Shown here piece by piece: positions 1 to 7,115 of a stretch of DNA of 41,172 nucleotides (the stretch's first letter is position 1; each line of letters starts with the position of its first letter). The notes below the pieces were generated by a model. The model was not told where the DNA came from and did not search any database. It was given only the letters and a program-made list of their open reading frames with translations. The DNA is from Pseudomonadota bacterium. GTDB taxonomy: Bacteria; Pseudomonadota; Alphaproteobacteria; Sphingomonadales; Sphingomonadaceae. The stretch covers positions 1-41,172 of the forward strand of contig JAFAEG010000149.1 of NCBI GenBank assembly GCA_023424095.1. Reading direction: 5' to 3'. The position numbers and the translations under genes were made by a program.

Positions 1-306
1 CGCGACGGCGCCAGCCTCGGCTTCCGCGCCGCCGGGCCGCAAGCGATCCGCGTCGACATGGCCGAACGCATCGCCGCCCACGCGCATGAGACCCACGCCG
101 CCAAGGGCACCGAGCTGGTCGATCCCGCTTTCGTCACCTCGCTCGGCCTGCTGCCCGACACCGTCACCCGGCTGATGCGCGACATCGGCTTCCGCCCCGA
201 CGGCGCCGCCCGCGCCTGGCAGTGGCGCGGCCGCGGCCGCAAGACCGCCGCCCCCGGCAAGGCCGCGCCGCATTGGGGCGCGCTGGCGGAGCTCAAGCGT
301 GGCTGA
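1..306 (+). CDS. C-terminal end of a helicase-related protein (5' truncated)
   Basis: The open frame enters from the left edge in frame 1 and ends at the TGA at 304-306, so only the last 101 residues are present. The tail contains a stretch on DIGFRPDG followed by an Arg/Lys/Ala-rich end. No catalytic motif lies in this fragment. The call rests mainly on context: in sphingomonads and related alphaproteobacteria the gene just upstream of the S4 protein / ferredoxin / CarD set usually encodes a DEAD/DEAH-type helicase with a basic C-terminus. Its stop overlaps the start of the S4 gene by 8 bases, which implies a shared transcript. Helicase activity itself cannot be confirmed from what is visible. 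Confidence 0.6.
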   Translation, partial: RDGASLGFRAAGPQAIRVDMAERIAAHAHETHAAKGTELVDPAFVTSLGLLPDTVTRLMRDIGFRPDGAARAWQWRGRGRKTAAPGKAAPHWGALAELKRG

Positions 307-604
307 CGAAATGCGGCTGGACCGGTTCCTGTGGTTCACCCGCATCGCCAAGAAGCGCGACTGGGCGCAGGCGCTGGCCACGTCCGGCCATTTGCGCATC
401 GATGGTCGCGCGGTGGCGAAGGCGTCCGTGCCGGTCCGGCCCGGCCAGGTGCTGACCTTCGCCCGCAACGGCGAAGTGCGCGCCAGAAGGGTCGCCGCCT
501 TGCCCGCCCGGCGGGGTCCACCGGCCGAAGCGCGCGCTTGTTATGAGGATTTGCTGGCGGCCCCTGCAGCTAAGAACGTCTCGCAGGAAGGCCCGGACGA
601 TTGA
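299..604 (+). CDS. S4-domain RNA-binding protein, Hsp15/HslR type
   Basis: This 101-residue protein starts at GTG 299, with a GCGGAG Shine-Dalgarno about 8 bases upstream, inside the end of the preceding gene. The N-terminus (MRLDRFLWFTRIAKKR) and the stretch through GHLRIDGRAVAKAS to VRPGQVLTF form a complete S4 RNA-binding fold at residues 5-60. The C-terminal tail is Arg/Ala-rich. In E. coli the related Hsp15 binds free 50S subunits carrying a nascent chain, but the alphaproteobacterial members are shorter and their exact role is less clear. It is translationally coupled to the helicase-like gene. The family call is secure; the substrate is inferred from the family. Confidence 0.85.
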   Translation: MADEMRLDRFLWFTRIAKKRDWAQALATSGHLRIDGRAVAKASVPVRPGQVLTFARNGEVRARRVAALPARRGPPAEARACYEDLLAAPAAKNVSQEGPDD

Positions 605-629
605 CGCGCATTTGCCTCGGGCATAGCAA
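601..629 (+). promoter_or_regulatory. Sigma-70-like promoter for the ferredoxin gene
   Basis: TTGACG at 601-606 and TAGCAA at 624-629 are separated by 17 bases. The -35 box overlaps the stop codon of the S4 gene. Transcription would start near 636, leaving a leader of about 20 bases with a TTGAGG ribosome site at 645-650. Predicted by eye only. Confidence 0.45.
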
Positions 630-658
630 AGCCGCTTGTCTCCGTTGAGGACCATTCC

Positions 659-997
659 ATGACTTACGTCGTCACCGACGCCTGTATCCGCTGCAAATAT
701 ATGGACTGCGTCGAGGTCTGCCCGGTCGATTGCTTCTACGAGGGCGAGAATATGCTCGTCATCAATCCGAACGAATGCATCGATTGCGGCGTCTGCGAGC
801 CGGAATGCCCGGCCGAGGCGATCCTGCCCGATACCGAGGCCGGCCAGGAAAAATGGCTCGAGCTGAACGCGACCTATTCGGCGGAATGGCCGAACCTGAC
901 GCGCAAGAAGGATTCGCCCGAAGACGCCGACGAGCACAAAGGCGAAGACGGCAAGTTCGAGAAATATTTCAGCGCCGAGCCCGGCGAAGGCGACTGA
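659..997 (+). CDS. fdxA: 7Fe-8S ferredoxin FdxA
   Basis: This 112-residue electron carrier has the full ligand pattern of Azotobacter-type 7Fe ferredoxins, offset by one residue. By that alignment Cys9, Cys17, Cys21 and Cys50 hold the 3Fe-4S cluster, and Cys25, Cys40, Cys43 and Cys46 the 4Fe-4S cluster. The length and the acidic, helical C-terminal extension after residue 55 match the alphaproteobacterial FdxA family. The TTGAGG site at 645-650 lies 8 bases before the ATG. It sits between the S4 protein and DoxX genes in the same direction, an order common in sphingomonads. Which reductase or enzyme it serves is not shown by the neighbourhood. Confidence 0.95.
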   Translation: MTYVVTDACIRCKYMDCVEVCPVDCFYEGENMLVINPNECIDCGVCEPECPAEAILPDTEAGQEKWLELNATYSAEWPNLTRKKDSPEDADEHKGEDGKFEKYFSAEPGEGD

Positions 998-1044
998 GTC
1001 GCCGGCACCCGCTCGCTTGAGAGGGACATCAGAGGGGAACGACC

Positions 1045-1482
1045 ATGGCCGACCGCTTGCCCACCACGCCCTTCGTCGCGCTCGGCGTGCTCCGCATCGT
1101 CAGCGGGCTGATTTTCCTCGCCCACGGCACCCAGAAATTCCTCTCCTTCCCGGCCGGCCAGATGGCGGGCAAGGGTTGGGCCTTCGACAATCCCGGCGCT
1201 TATGCGGGCCTCATCGAGCTCTTCGCCGGCGCGCTGATCGTGCTGGGTCTGCTCACCCGCCCCGCCGCCTTCATCGCCTCCGGCACGATGGCGGTCGCTT
1301 ATTGGTATGCGCACGCGCCGAACAACTTCTTCCCGATCAACAATGGCGGCGACGCGGCGATCCTTTATTGCTTCGTCTTCCTCTACCTCATCTTCGCCGG
1401 ACCGGGCGCCTGGAGCCTTGATGGCATCCTCAAGCGCCAGCGCCGCGAACAGCGCGCGGCAGAGGCCTCGGCGCGCGAATAG
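1045..1482 (+). CDS. DoxX family membrane protein
   Basis: This is a 145-residue integral membrane protein with about four hydrophobic segments (roughly residues 10-30, 50-72, 76-95 and 105-128). The DoxX-family signature is the first helix ending in FLAHGTQKF, then the YAGLIELFAGALIVLGLLTR segment. The C-terminus is short and basic (KRQRREQRA), presumably cytoplasmic. A GAGGGG ribosome site lies about 8 bases before the ATG. DoxX-like proteins have been linked to quinol oxidase or thiol stress functions in some bacteria, but this subgroup has no firm role. It follows fdxA with a 47-base gap and may be cotranscribed with it. Confidence 0.85.
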   Translation: MADRLPTTPFVALGVLRIVSGLIFLAHGTQKFLSFPAGQMAGKGWAFDNPGAYAGLIELFAGALIVLGLLTRPAAFIASGTMAVAYWYAHAPNNFFPINNGGDAAILYCFVFLYLIFAGPGAWSLDGILKRQRREQRAAEASARE

Positions 1483-1667
1483 AGGGGCGGTTGGCGGACC
1501 GCTTCACGCTCAACGGACTCGCCAGCCTAGATTTTTCGCCTGATTACTGTTATATGAAAGCGGCCGGTGCACCTCGCCGGATTCGCAACCGGCATATCTG
1601 CAGCTCGGGGTCTAGCCCAAGAGGCTTTTTGGTTCCGGTAAAGCAATTCAATAGGAAGGCTTGATTG

Positions 1668-2204
1668 ATGGCAGCGAAGGCGTTGAGCTTCGACGTTGGC
1701 GATTACGTGGTCTACCCCAAGCACGGTGTTGGCCGTGTCATCGAACTGCAAAGCACTGAGATTTCCGGCATGCGCCTGGAACTGTACGTCCTGCGCTTCG
1801 AAAAAGAGCGGATGACGCTGCGCGTCCCGACCAACAAGGCCGAGAGCGTCGGCATGCGCAAGCTGTCGTCCGACAAGACGATGCAGGAAGCGCTCACCAC
1901 GCTGAAGGGCAAGCCGAAGGTGAAGCGCACCATGTGGTCGCGCCGCGCCCAGGAATATGAGGCGAAGATCAATTCGGGCGACCTCGCCTCGATCGCCGAA
2001 GTGGTGCGCGACCTGTTCCGCCCCGACGACGCGCCGGAGCAGAGCTATTCGGAGCGGCAGATTTTCGAAGCCGCCTCGACCCGCCTGGCCCGCGAACTGG
2101 CGGCGATGGAGCAGACCGACGAGAAGGCGGCTTTGGCCAAGCTTCTCGACATCCTGAACAAGGCGGTCGTGAACCATGTGAAGGCCCAGCCCGCAATGGC
2201 GTAA
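1668..2204 (+). CDS. carD: CarD family transcription regulator
   Basis: This 178-residue protein has the N-terminal RNA-polymerase-interacting Tudor-like domain (FDVGDYVVYPKHGVGRV, residues about 7-65), followed by a helical C-terminal DNA-binding domain with the typical WSRRAQEYEAKINSGD stretch. CarD proteins bind the polymerase beta subunit and stabilise open complexes, notably at rRNA and stress promoters. I chose ATG 1668 over the in-frame TTG at 1665 because AGGAAGG (1653-1659) is 8 bases before the ATG. It is monocistronic: a 185-base gap separates it from doxX and a strong terminator follows. Confidence 0.93.
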   Translation: MAAKALSFDVGDYVVYPKHGVGRVIELQSTEISGMRLELYVLRFEKERMTLRVPTNKAESVGMRKLSSDKTMQEALTTLKGKPKVKRTMWSRRAQEYEAKINSGDLASIAEVVRDLFRPDDAPEQSYSERQIFEAASTRLARELAAMEQTDEKAALAKLLDILNKAVVNHVKAQPAMA

Positions 2205-2235
2205 GCCTTCCGGCTGAACTTCGATCGATTTCGAG

Positions 2236-2267
2236 AAGGGCGGTGCCAGCGATGGCGCCGCCCTTTT
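2236..2267 (+). terminator. Rho-independent terminator after carD
   Basis: A 13-base-pair stem (AAGGGCGGTGCCA at 2236-2248 against TGGCGCCGCCCTT at 2253-2265, with one G-T pair) closes a GCGA loop and runs into TTTT. It lies 32 bases after the carD stop. Confidence 0.9.
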
Positions 2268-2275
2268 CGCGTCTT

Positions 2276-2311
2276 GCTACTTTTGTAGCATATGTGTATT
2301 GCGCCTATAAC
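2276..2311 (+). promoter_or_regulatory. Promoter with overlapping palindrome before the DUF2807 gene
   Basis: TTGTAG (2283-2288), a 17-base spacer and TATAAC (2306-2311) form a good sigma-70-like promoter. A perfect GCTAC-TTTT-GTAGC inverted repeat (2276-2289) covers the -35 box, so a repressor bound there would block polymerase. The ribosome site GGGAG lies just before the ATG at 2329. Confidence 0.6.
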
Positions 2312-2328
2312 ACAGTGGGAGAATCGAC

Positions 2329-3045
2329 ATGCGCAAAGCCCTTCTCGCCGCCGCGGCGCTCGCCTTGGTCGGCGCCTGCAACAATGTCCTGACCGCCAGC
2401 ACGCCGATTCAGGCCAGCGGCACCAATGCCGATCGCGCCTATCAGGTCGCCGGCTTCGAGCGAGTCTCCCTCGCCGCGCCTTATCAGGTCAATCTGACCG
2501 TCGGCGGCCAGCCGTCGGTCACCGCCCAGGGCGACAGCGCTTTGCTCGAGAAGACCGAAATCCTCGTCGAGAATGGTCGCCTGGTCATTCGCCTGCAGCA
2601 GGGCCACAGCTGGTCTGGCGCCAAAGGCACGATCAACGTCACCGCGCCGGCGCTGAACGAAGCCGCCATCGCCGGCTCGGGCGACATCAATGTCGGCGCC
2701 TTCCAGACCCAGAGCTTCGCCGGCTCGATCGCCGGGTCCGGCAACCTTTCGCTGGAGCGGCTGCAGGCCGACGAGGCCCGCTTCAGCATCGCCGGCTCGG
2801 GCGACGTGCGCGCCACGGGCAACGCCCGCGACACCGCGATCGACATTGCCGGCTCCGGCAACGCCCGTCTCTCCTCGCTGCAGGCCCAGAGTGCGCAAAT
2901 CTCGATCGCGGGCAGCGGCAATGCCGATCTGAACGCGACCGCCACCGCCGCGATCAACATCGTCGGCTCCGGCAATGCCAATATCAGCGGCGGCGCCCGT
3001 TGCGAGGTCAGCCGGATCGGCAGCGGCAACGCGAATTGCGGCTGA
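2329..3045 (+). CDS. DUF2807 (head GIN domain) lipoprotein with GSGN repeats
   Basis: This 238-residue exported protein has a signal peptide that ends in a lipobox-like VGAC, with Cys17 as the lipidation site. The body starts with a YQVAGFERVSL segment typical of DUF2807 auto-transporter-adhesin head domains. It then has seven GSG(N/D) turns spaced about 17-20 residues apart (residues about 115-237). This pattern suggests a right-handed beta-helix, with each GSGN marking a corner. It probably sits on the periplasmic face or the outer membrane. The function of the family is not known; members are often under stress-type regulators. It has its own promoter with a palindromic operator and is convergent with the DUF1489 gene. 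Confidence 0.85.
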   Translation: MRKALLAAAALALVGACNNVLTASTPIQASGTNADRAYQVAGFERVSLAAPYQVNLTVGGQPSVTAQGDSALLEKTEILVENGRLVIRLQQGHSWSGAKGTINVTAPALNEAAIAGSGDINVGAFQTQSFAGSIAGSGNLSLERLQADEARFSIAGSGDVRATGNARDTAIDIAGSGNARLSSLQAQSAQISIAGSGNADLNATATAAINIVGSGNANISGGARCEVSRIGSGNANCG

Positions 3046-3062
3046 CGAACCGCGACACCTGA

Positions 3063-3131
3063 ATCCCCGCCACTTTCGTGGTGGGGGATGGGGGCGGCTC
3101 CTTCCTGCAAGCCGGAGGAAGCGCCGCCCCC
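3063..3131. terminator. Two strong hairpins between convergent genes
   Basis: The first hairpin pairs ATCCCCGCCAC (3063-3073) with GTGGTGGGGGAT (3078-3089), with a mismatch or wobble. The second pairs GGGGGCGGC (3090-3098) with GCCGCCCCC (3123-3131), with further pairing of TCCTTCC and GGAGGAA inside. Neither has a long T-tract, so they may act as bidirectional pause or terminator structures for the two genes that face each other here. Termination is inferred. Confidence 0.4.
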
Positions 3132-3143
3132 AGCCCGCCCCGC

Positions 3144-3545
3144 TCAGATCAAGCCCAAGCCCGCCAGCTTGCGCTCCAGCCGCGCCGGCATGACGAGCAA
3201 TTCGTCGCCTTCCTCGAAATCGCCCGGCGCATCCTCCGCCGCGAGATAGCGCCAGCCCTGATGGGCGCGCTTCAGCTTGGGCTTCACCGCCACCAGCGCC
3301 GGATCGAGCCGGATGATCGAGCGGCGGTCGCTCTGCTCGTCAAAGCCCAATATGGCCTGCCGCGCCGTCAGCCGGTGTTTGACGATCCAGAAGATCGAGC
3401 CACCGATCAGTTCATCCGCCCGCTTCGGCCGGAAGCGGGTGAGGATCGGCACGACGCCATCCGCCTCGCGCGCCGCCTGGCGCTTGCGCAGCGTCTCGAG
3501 GCTCGCGCAACCGACTGCAACCTTGCTCATATGGAGTTGGGACAC
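3144..3545 (-). CDS. DUF1489 family protein
   Basis: This is a 133-residue cytosolic protein. It shows the family hallmarks: an N-terminal LHMSKVAVGC strand, the GGSIFWIVKHRLTARQAILG core (residues about 48-67), and the late QGWRYLAAEDAPGDF stretch. DUF1489 proteins are widespread in alphaproteobacteria and have no assigned function. The start taken is GTG 3545; an ATG at 3530 is possible, but the family usually keeps the residues before it. It is convergent with the DUF2807 gene, and a 45-base gap separates it from the lipoprotein gene upstream on the same strand. Confidence 0.88.
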   Translation of the reverse strand: MSQLHMSKVAVGCASLETLRKRQAAREADGVVPILTRFRPKRADELIGGSIFWIVKHRLTARQAILGFDEQSDRRSIIRLDPALVAVKPKLKRAHQGWRYLAAEDAPGDFEEGDELLVMPARLERKLAGLGLI

Positions 3546-3590
3546 GCGCGCGAGGTGGCGACTTTCGACGCCTGTATCAATAGCTTGCGG

Positions 3591-4244
3591 TCAATCCTCG
3601 CCGTCCCCGGTCGGCGGCGGGGGCGGCGGCGGCGGAAAGCGCCGGCCGCATTGCGCCAACAGCACGGCCGGCCGCCCCGCCTTGAAGGCGCGCGACGCAT
3701 AGCCCGCGACGATCCGCTCCGCCTCGGCATCGCTGCGCGCCCGCTGGCGCAGCACCGGCTGAGCGCCGGCCAGCGCCTGCCCGCTGATCGTCGCGGCGCG
3801 GCTTTGGGCCTCTGGGTAATCGCCTGCGGTCTTGCCGAGGAAATCCGCGATCGCGAAGCAGGTCATGCCGGCTTCATAAGGGTCCGGCTGCAGCGGCGGC
3901 GGGTTGCGCTGGGTCTGGGGAAAGGCGCCGTTGCAGGGCTCGATCAGGGTCGGCCAGGCCTTGTCGCGAATCTCCGCCATCACCACCGGCGCGCGCTGGG
4001 TCACGGTAAACAGCCGCCGCAGATCGACCTGCACATCGTCCGCCGCCGCCGCGATCATCGCGAAATGCAGGATCTCGGTGAAACCCTCGAACGAGGGGGC
4101 ACGGTCGCCGCCCTGGCGCAGTTCCAGCGCCCGCACCGCCGAGCAGGTCGCCGCCTGCGACAAGGGATCGTCCGGTAGCGCCAGTTCCGCCTTCACGCAC
4201 CCCCCGGCGGCCAGGCCCAACAGCATCACCAGCAAGAGCCTCAT
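3591..4244 (-). CDS. Putative lipoprotein of unknown function, coupled to mgtE
   Basis: This 217-residue protein starts with a short hydrophobic signal and a lipobox (AAGGC, Cys16), so it is probably lipid-anchored. The mature part is mostly helical with four further Cys residues, which could form disulfides in the periplasm. It ends in a run of ten prolines followed by an acidic tail. I do not recognise a named domain. Its ATG overlaps the mgtE stop (ATGA, 4241-4244), so it is almost certainly translated from the same message as the Mg2+ transporter. A link to metal uptake is possible but rests on position alone. Confidence 0.75.
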   Translation of the reverse strand: MRLLLVMLLGLAAGGCVKAELALPDDPLSQAATCSAVRALELRQGGDRAPSFEGFTEILHFAMIAAAADDVQVDLRRLFTVTQRAPVVMAEIRDKAWPTLIEPCNGAFPQTQRNPPPLQPDPYEAGMTCFAIADFLGKTAGDYPEAQSRAATISGQALAGAQPVLRQRARSDAEAERIVAGYASRAFKAGRPAVLLAQCGRRFPPPPPPPPTGDGED

Positions 4245-5668
4245 CCGACCACCCCCGACGCCACCGCGAGCCCTAAGAATACCAGAAATCCCATCGAATC
4301 GGTGATCATCGTGACGAACACCGATGATGACACGGCCGGATCCTGTTTCGCGCGTTCGAGCAGGATCGGCACGACCACGCCGCTCAGGCCCGCGACGACG
4401 ATGTTGATCAGCATCGCCACCGCGATCACCGCGCCGAGCAGGGGGTTGGCGAAGACCAGAGCGGCCCCCACCCCCAGCAGCAGGGCGATGGTCACCCCGT
4501 TCAGCAATGCCACCCTGATCTCGCGCCAGATCGTCCGCCAGGTGTTCGATCGGGTCAGCTGGTTCATCGCCAGCGCCCGGACCGCCACCGCCATGGTCTG
4601 CGTGCCGGCATTGCCGCCGATCGAGGCGACGATCGGCATCAGCACGGCCAGCGCCACCATCTGCTCGATCGCCGCGCCGAAGAAGGCGATGATGGTCGAG
4701 GCGACGAGCGCGGTGACCAGATTGGCGGCCAGCCAGCGCACCCGCGCGCGATAGCTGTCGCGCACCGGCTCATTGATGTCGCCCTCGCCCGCGCCGGAGA
4801 GCAGGAGGGCATCCTCGCCCGCTTCTTCCTGAATGATGTGGACGATGTCGTCGACGGTGATCATGCCCACCAGCCGCCCGCTCGGATCGACCACCGCGGC
4901 GGTGATCAGGGCATATTTCTGGAAGCGGAGCGCGACCTCTTCCTGGTCCATCTCGACCGGGATCAACGTCTGCTCGCGTTGCATCAGATCGCCCAGAGCG
5001 ATGCCGCGCGGAGCGCGCAGCACCCAGGCGAGCAGGATCGTGCCGACCGGCTTCATCTGCGGATCGACCACGTAGATTTCCCAGAAATCGGTGGTCAGTT
5101 CCTCCTGCCCGCGCAGGTAGTCGATCAGCTTGCCGACATTCCAATGCTCCGGCACCGCGACGAAATCGCGGCGCATGATGCGGCCGGCGGATTCCTCGGG
5201 AAAGGAGAGCGCTTCCTCGATCGCGGCGCGCTCGTCCGGCTCCATCGCCTCGAGCACGGCCTGCTGCTCGTCGGCCTCGAGATCCTCGATCAGCGCGACC
5301 GCGTCGTCCGTGTCGAGCTGTCCGGCGAGCTCGGCCACTTCCTCCGGCTCGAGCGCGTCCATCAGCTCGTCGCGGACGAAGTCGTTCATTTCGGCGAGCA
5401 CTTCGCCGTCCAGTTCGCCCGCCACCATCGACGCGAGCGCGCGCCGGTCGTCGCGATCCAGCAATTCGAACAGGTCGGCGACGTCGGCCGGGTGCAGCGG
5501 CTCGACCAGCGCGCGCGCGCCTTCCTCGTCGCCCGCCTCGACCCGCGCCATCACGGCGCTGACGAATTCCGGCCTCAGCCGGTCGTCCTCGTCATGGCGG
5601 GTGTCCGCTGCGGTCGCGCTGTCGGTCTCTTCGGGAACCAGGCGCGTATCGAGTTCGCTTTCGCTCAC
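4241..5668 (-). CDS. mgtE: Magnesium transporter MgtE
   Basis: This 475-residue protein is an inner-membrane Mg2+ channel. The domain order is complete. The acidic N domain (HPADVADLFELLDRDDRR motif) is followed by PEESAGRIMRRDFVAV leading into two CBS domains, then five C-terminal membrane helices with the pore region around MPIVASIGGNAGTQT. In the family, Mg2+ bound between the N and CBS domains closes the channel when cellular Mg2+ is high. I place the start at GTG 5668, because AGGAGG lies 4 bases upstream of it. The in-frame GTG at 5683 would put that ribosome site inside the gene. The downstream lipoprotein gene overlaps its stop by 4 bases. Confidence 0.95.
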   Translation of the reverse strand: MSESELDTRLVPEETDSATAADTRHDEDDRLRPEFVSAVMARVEAGDEEGARALVEPLHPADVADLFELLDRDDRRALASMVAGELDGEVLAEMNDFVRDELMDALEPEEVAELAGQLDTDDAVALIEDLEADEQQAVLEAMEPDERAAIEEALSFPEESAGRIMRRDFVAVPEHWNVGKLIDYLRGQEELTTDFWEIYVVDPQMKPVGTILLAWVLRAPRGIALGDLMQREQTLIPVEMDQEEVALRFQKYALITAAVVDPSGRLVGMITVDDIVHIIQEEAGEDALLLSGAGEGDINEPVRDSYRARVRWLAANLVTALVASTIIAFFGAAIEQMVALAVLMPIVASIGGNAGTQTMAVAVRALAMNQLTRSNTWRTIWREIRVALLNGVTIALLLGVGAALVFANPLLGAVIAVAMLINIVVAGLSGVVVPILLERAKQDPAVSSSVFVTMITDSMGFLVFLGLAVASGVVG

Positions 5669-5676
5669 ACGCCCTC

Positions 5677-5730
5677 CTGTCACGCGCCTGACGGTGACAG
5701 GGTCCTACGCGGGGGTAGTGCTTTCTTCAA
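5677..5730 (-). promoter_or_regulatory. mgtE promoter and leader hairpin
   Basis: Read on the minus strand, TTGAAG (5730-5725) and TAGGAC (5707-5702) are 17 bases apart, placing the start of transcription near 5695. Just downstream, a 7-base inverted repeat, CTGTCAC (5677-5683) against GTGACAG (5694-5700), has a 10-base loop. Its 3' arm runs into the first bases of the AGGAGG ribosome site (5678-5673), so folding could hinder translation. Regulation is inferred. Confidence 0.45.
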
Positions 5731-5772
5731 TCCCACCCTAAGTCCGCCGCAACCTCAAAGAAGGAGTTTTTC

Positions 5773-6228
5773 ATGTCCGAAGACCGCAATACCCTCATCC
5801 TCACGCTCGACACCGGCGACGTCACCATCCGCCTGCGCCCCGATCTCGCCCCCGGCCATGTCGAGCGCATTCGCACCCTCGCCGAGGAAGGCTTTTACGA
5901 CGGCGTCGTCTTCCACCGCGTGATCGACGGCTTCATGGCGCAGGGCGGCGATCCGACCGGTCGCGGCAGCGGCGGTTCCGATAAGCCGGACCTGAAGGCC
6001 GAGTTCAACGCCGAGCCGCACGTCCGCGGCGCCTGCTCGATGGCCCGCACCAGCGATCCGAACAGCGCCAACAGCCAGTTCTTCATCTGCCTCGACGACG
6101 CCCGCTTCCTCGACCGCCAGTACACCGTCTGGGGCGAAGTTACCGACGGCATGGACCATGTCGACGCGCTGCCGAAGGGCGAGCCGCCCCGCGCGCCCGG
6201 CAAGATCGTCAAGGCGCGCGTCGAGTAG
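5773..6228 (+). CDS. Cyclophilin-type peptidyl-prolyl isomerase
   Basis: This 151-residue protein is a single cyclophilin domain, the usual length for a cytoplasmic PpiB-type enzyme, with no signal peptide. The active-site signature is intact: FHRVIDGFMAQGGD (residues 47-60, with His48, Arg49, Phe54 and Gln57) and SANSQFFI further on. It catalyses cis-trans isomerisation of peptidyl-prolyl bonds and assists protein folding. AAGGAG lies about 7 bases before the ATG. It is divergent from mgtE, and the two share a 104-base intergenic region. It is followed by a palindromic repeat rather than a clear terminator. Confidence 0.93.
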   Translation: MSEDRNTLILTLDTGDVTIRLRPDLAPGHVERIRTLAEEGFYDGVVFHRVIDGFMAQGGDPTGRGSGGSDKPDLKAEFNAEPHVRGACSMARTSDPNSANSQFFICLDDARFLDRQYTVWGEVTDGMDHVDALPKGEPPRAPGKIVKARVE

Positions 6229-6237
6229 AAATCCCTA

Positions 6238-6321
6238 TCCGTCATTCCAGCGAAAGCTGGAATCTCCCTTCTTCCTGTGGCTTGAAGGCCAAGAGATTCC
6301 AGCAGCCGCTGGCATGACGGA
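6238..6321. repeat. Intergenic palindromic repeat (REP/MITE-like)
   Basis: Two 29-base arms in inverted orientation (6238-6266 and 6293-6321) match at all but a few positions. Each arm is itself a hairpin; the first is ATTCCAGC-GAAA-GCTGGAAT. Elements of this look are dispersed between genes in sphingomonad genomes. No open frame or transposase is present. The right arm ends in the GACGGAAGGA that supplies the ribosome site of the SDR gene. Confidence 0.8.
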
Positions 6322-6330
6322 AGGAATGGC

Positions 6331-7086
6331 ATGACACCCGTCACCCTCATCACCGGAGCCTCGGCCGGCCTCGGCGCGGAATTCGCCAGGCAATGCGCGG
6401 CCCGCGGCGAGACGCTTGCTCTGCTCGCCCGCCGCCGCGACCGGATGGAGGCGCTGAAGGCCGAGCTCGGCGGCGCGGTCCACATCTTCGCCGCGGACCT
6501 CGCTTTGCCCGGCGCCCCGGCGGACCTGCTCGCGCAGATCGAGGCGCAGGGCCTCGTCGTCGATACGCTGATCAACAATGCCGGTTTCGGCCTCGGCGGC
6601 GATCTGACCGGGGCCGACCCCGATCGCCTCACCGGCATGATCGACCTCAACGTCCGCGCCTTGACCGAGCTGACCCGCGCCGTGCTGCCCGGAATGCTCG
6701 CCCGTGGTCGCGGCGCGATTCTCAACATTGCCTCCACCGCCGCCTTCCAGCCCGGCCCGCACATGGCGGTCTATTACGCGACCAAGGCCTACGTCCTGTC
6801 CTTCACCGAGGCGCTGCATCAGGAGATGAAGGGCAAGCCCGTCCGAGTCACCGCTTTGTGCCCCGGCCCGACCCAGTCCGAGTTCTTCGATGTCGCCCAG
6901 GTCACCGGCATGCTGCCGCGCATGGCCGTCCCGGTCGAGGGCGTCGTCACCGCCGGCCTGAAGGGCCTCGACAAGGGCAAGGCGATCATCATCCCCGGCG
7001 CGAAGAACAAGCTCCTCGCCCAGGGCAGCCGCCTCCTCCCCCGCGCCGCCATGCGCCGCATCGTCGCTCGGATTAAGACGAGCTAG
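6331..7086 (+). CDS. SDR family NAD(P)-dependent oxidoreductase
   Basis: This 251-residue protein is a classical short-chain dehydrogenase. It shows the cofactor-binding TGASAGLG motif (residues 8-15), NNAGFG in the middle, a catalytic Ser in NIASTAAF and the YYATKAY active-site motif (YxxxK). It resembles the DltE/YqjQ-type SDRs with a C-terminal basic tail. The ALLARRR stretch after strand 2 suggests NADP(H) preference. The substrate cannot be read from the sequence. Its ribosome site GGAAGGA lies at the edge of the palindromic repeat. A two-codon ATG-GCA-TGA frame at 6326 overlaps the true start. Confidence 0.88.
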   Translation: MTPVTLITGASAGLGAEFARQCAARGETLALLARRRDRMEALKAELGGAVHIFAADLALPGAPADLLAQIEAQGLVVDTLINNAGFGLGGDLTGADPDRLTGMIDLNVRALTELTRAVLPGMLARGRGAILNIASTAAFQPGPHMAVYYATKAYVLSFTEALHQEMKGKPVRVTALCPGPTQSEFFDVAQVTGMLPRMAVPVEGVVTAGLKGLDKGKAIIIPGAKNKLLAQGSRLLPRAAMRRIVARIKTS

Positions 7087-7115
7087 TCTTCCAGCCGACT
7101 CATGGGAGAAAACGG

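Noticed and set aside
1605..1650. tRNA-like stretch before carD
   Set aside because: It cannot be folded into a cloverleaf and has no TTCGA-type arm.
2640..3042. Regular repeats as a possible CRISPR array
   Set aside because: The repeats are in-frame codons for GSGN turns with no constant spacers or repeats of array length.
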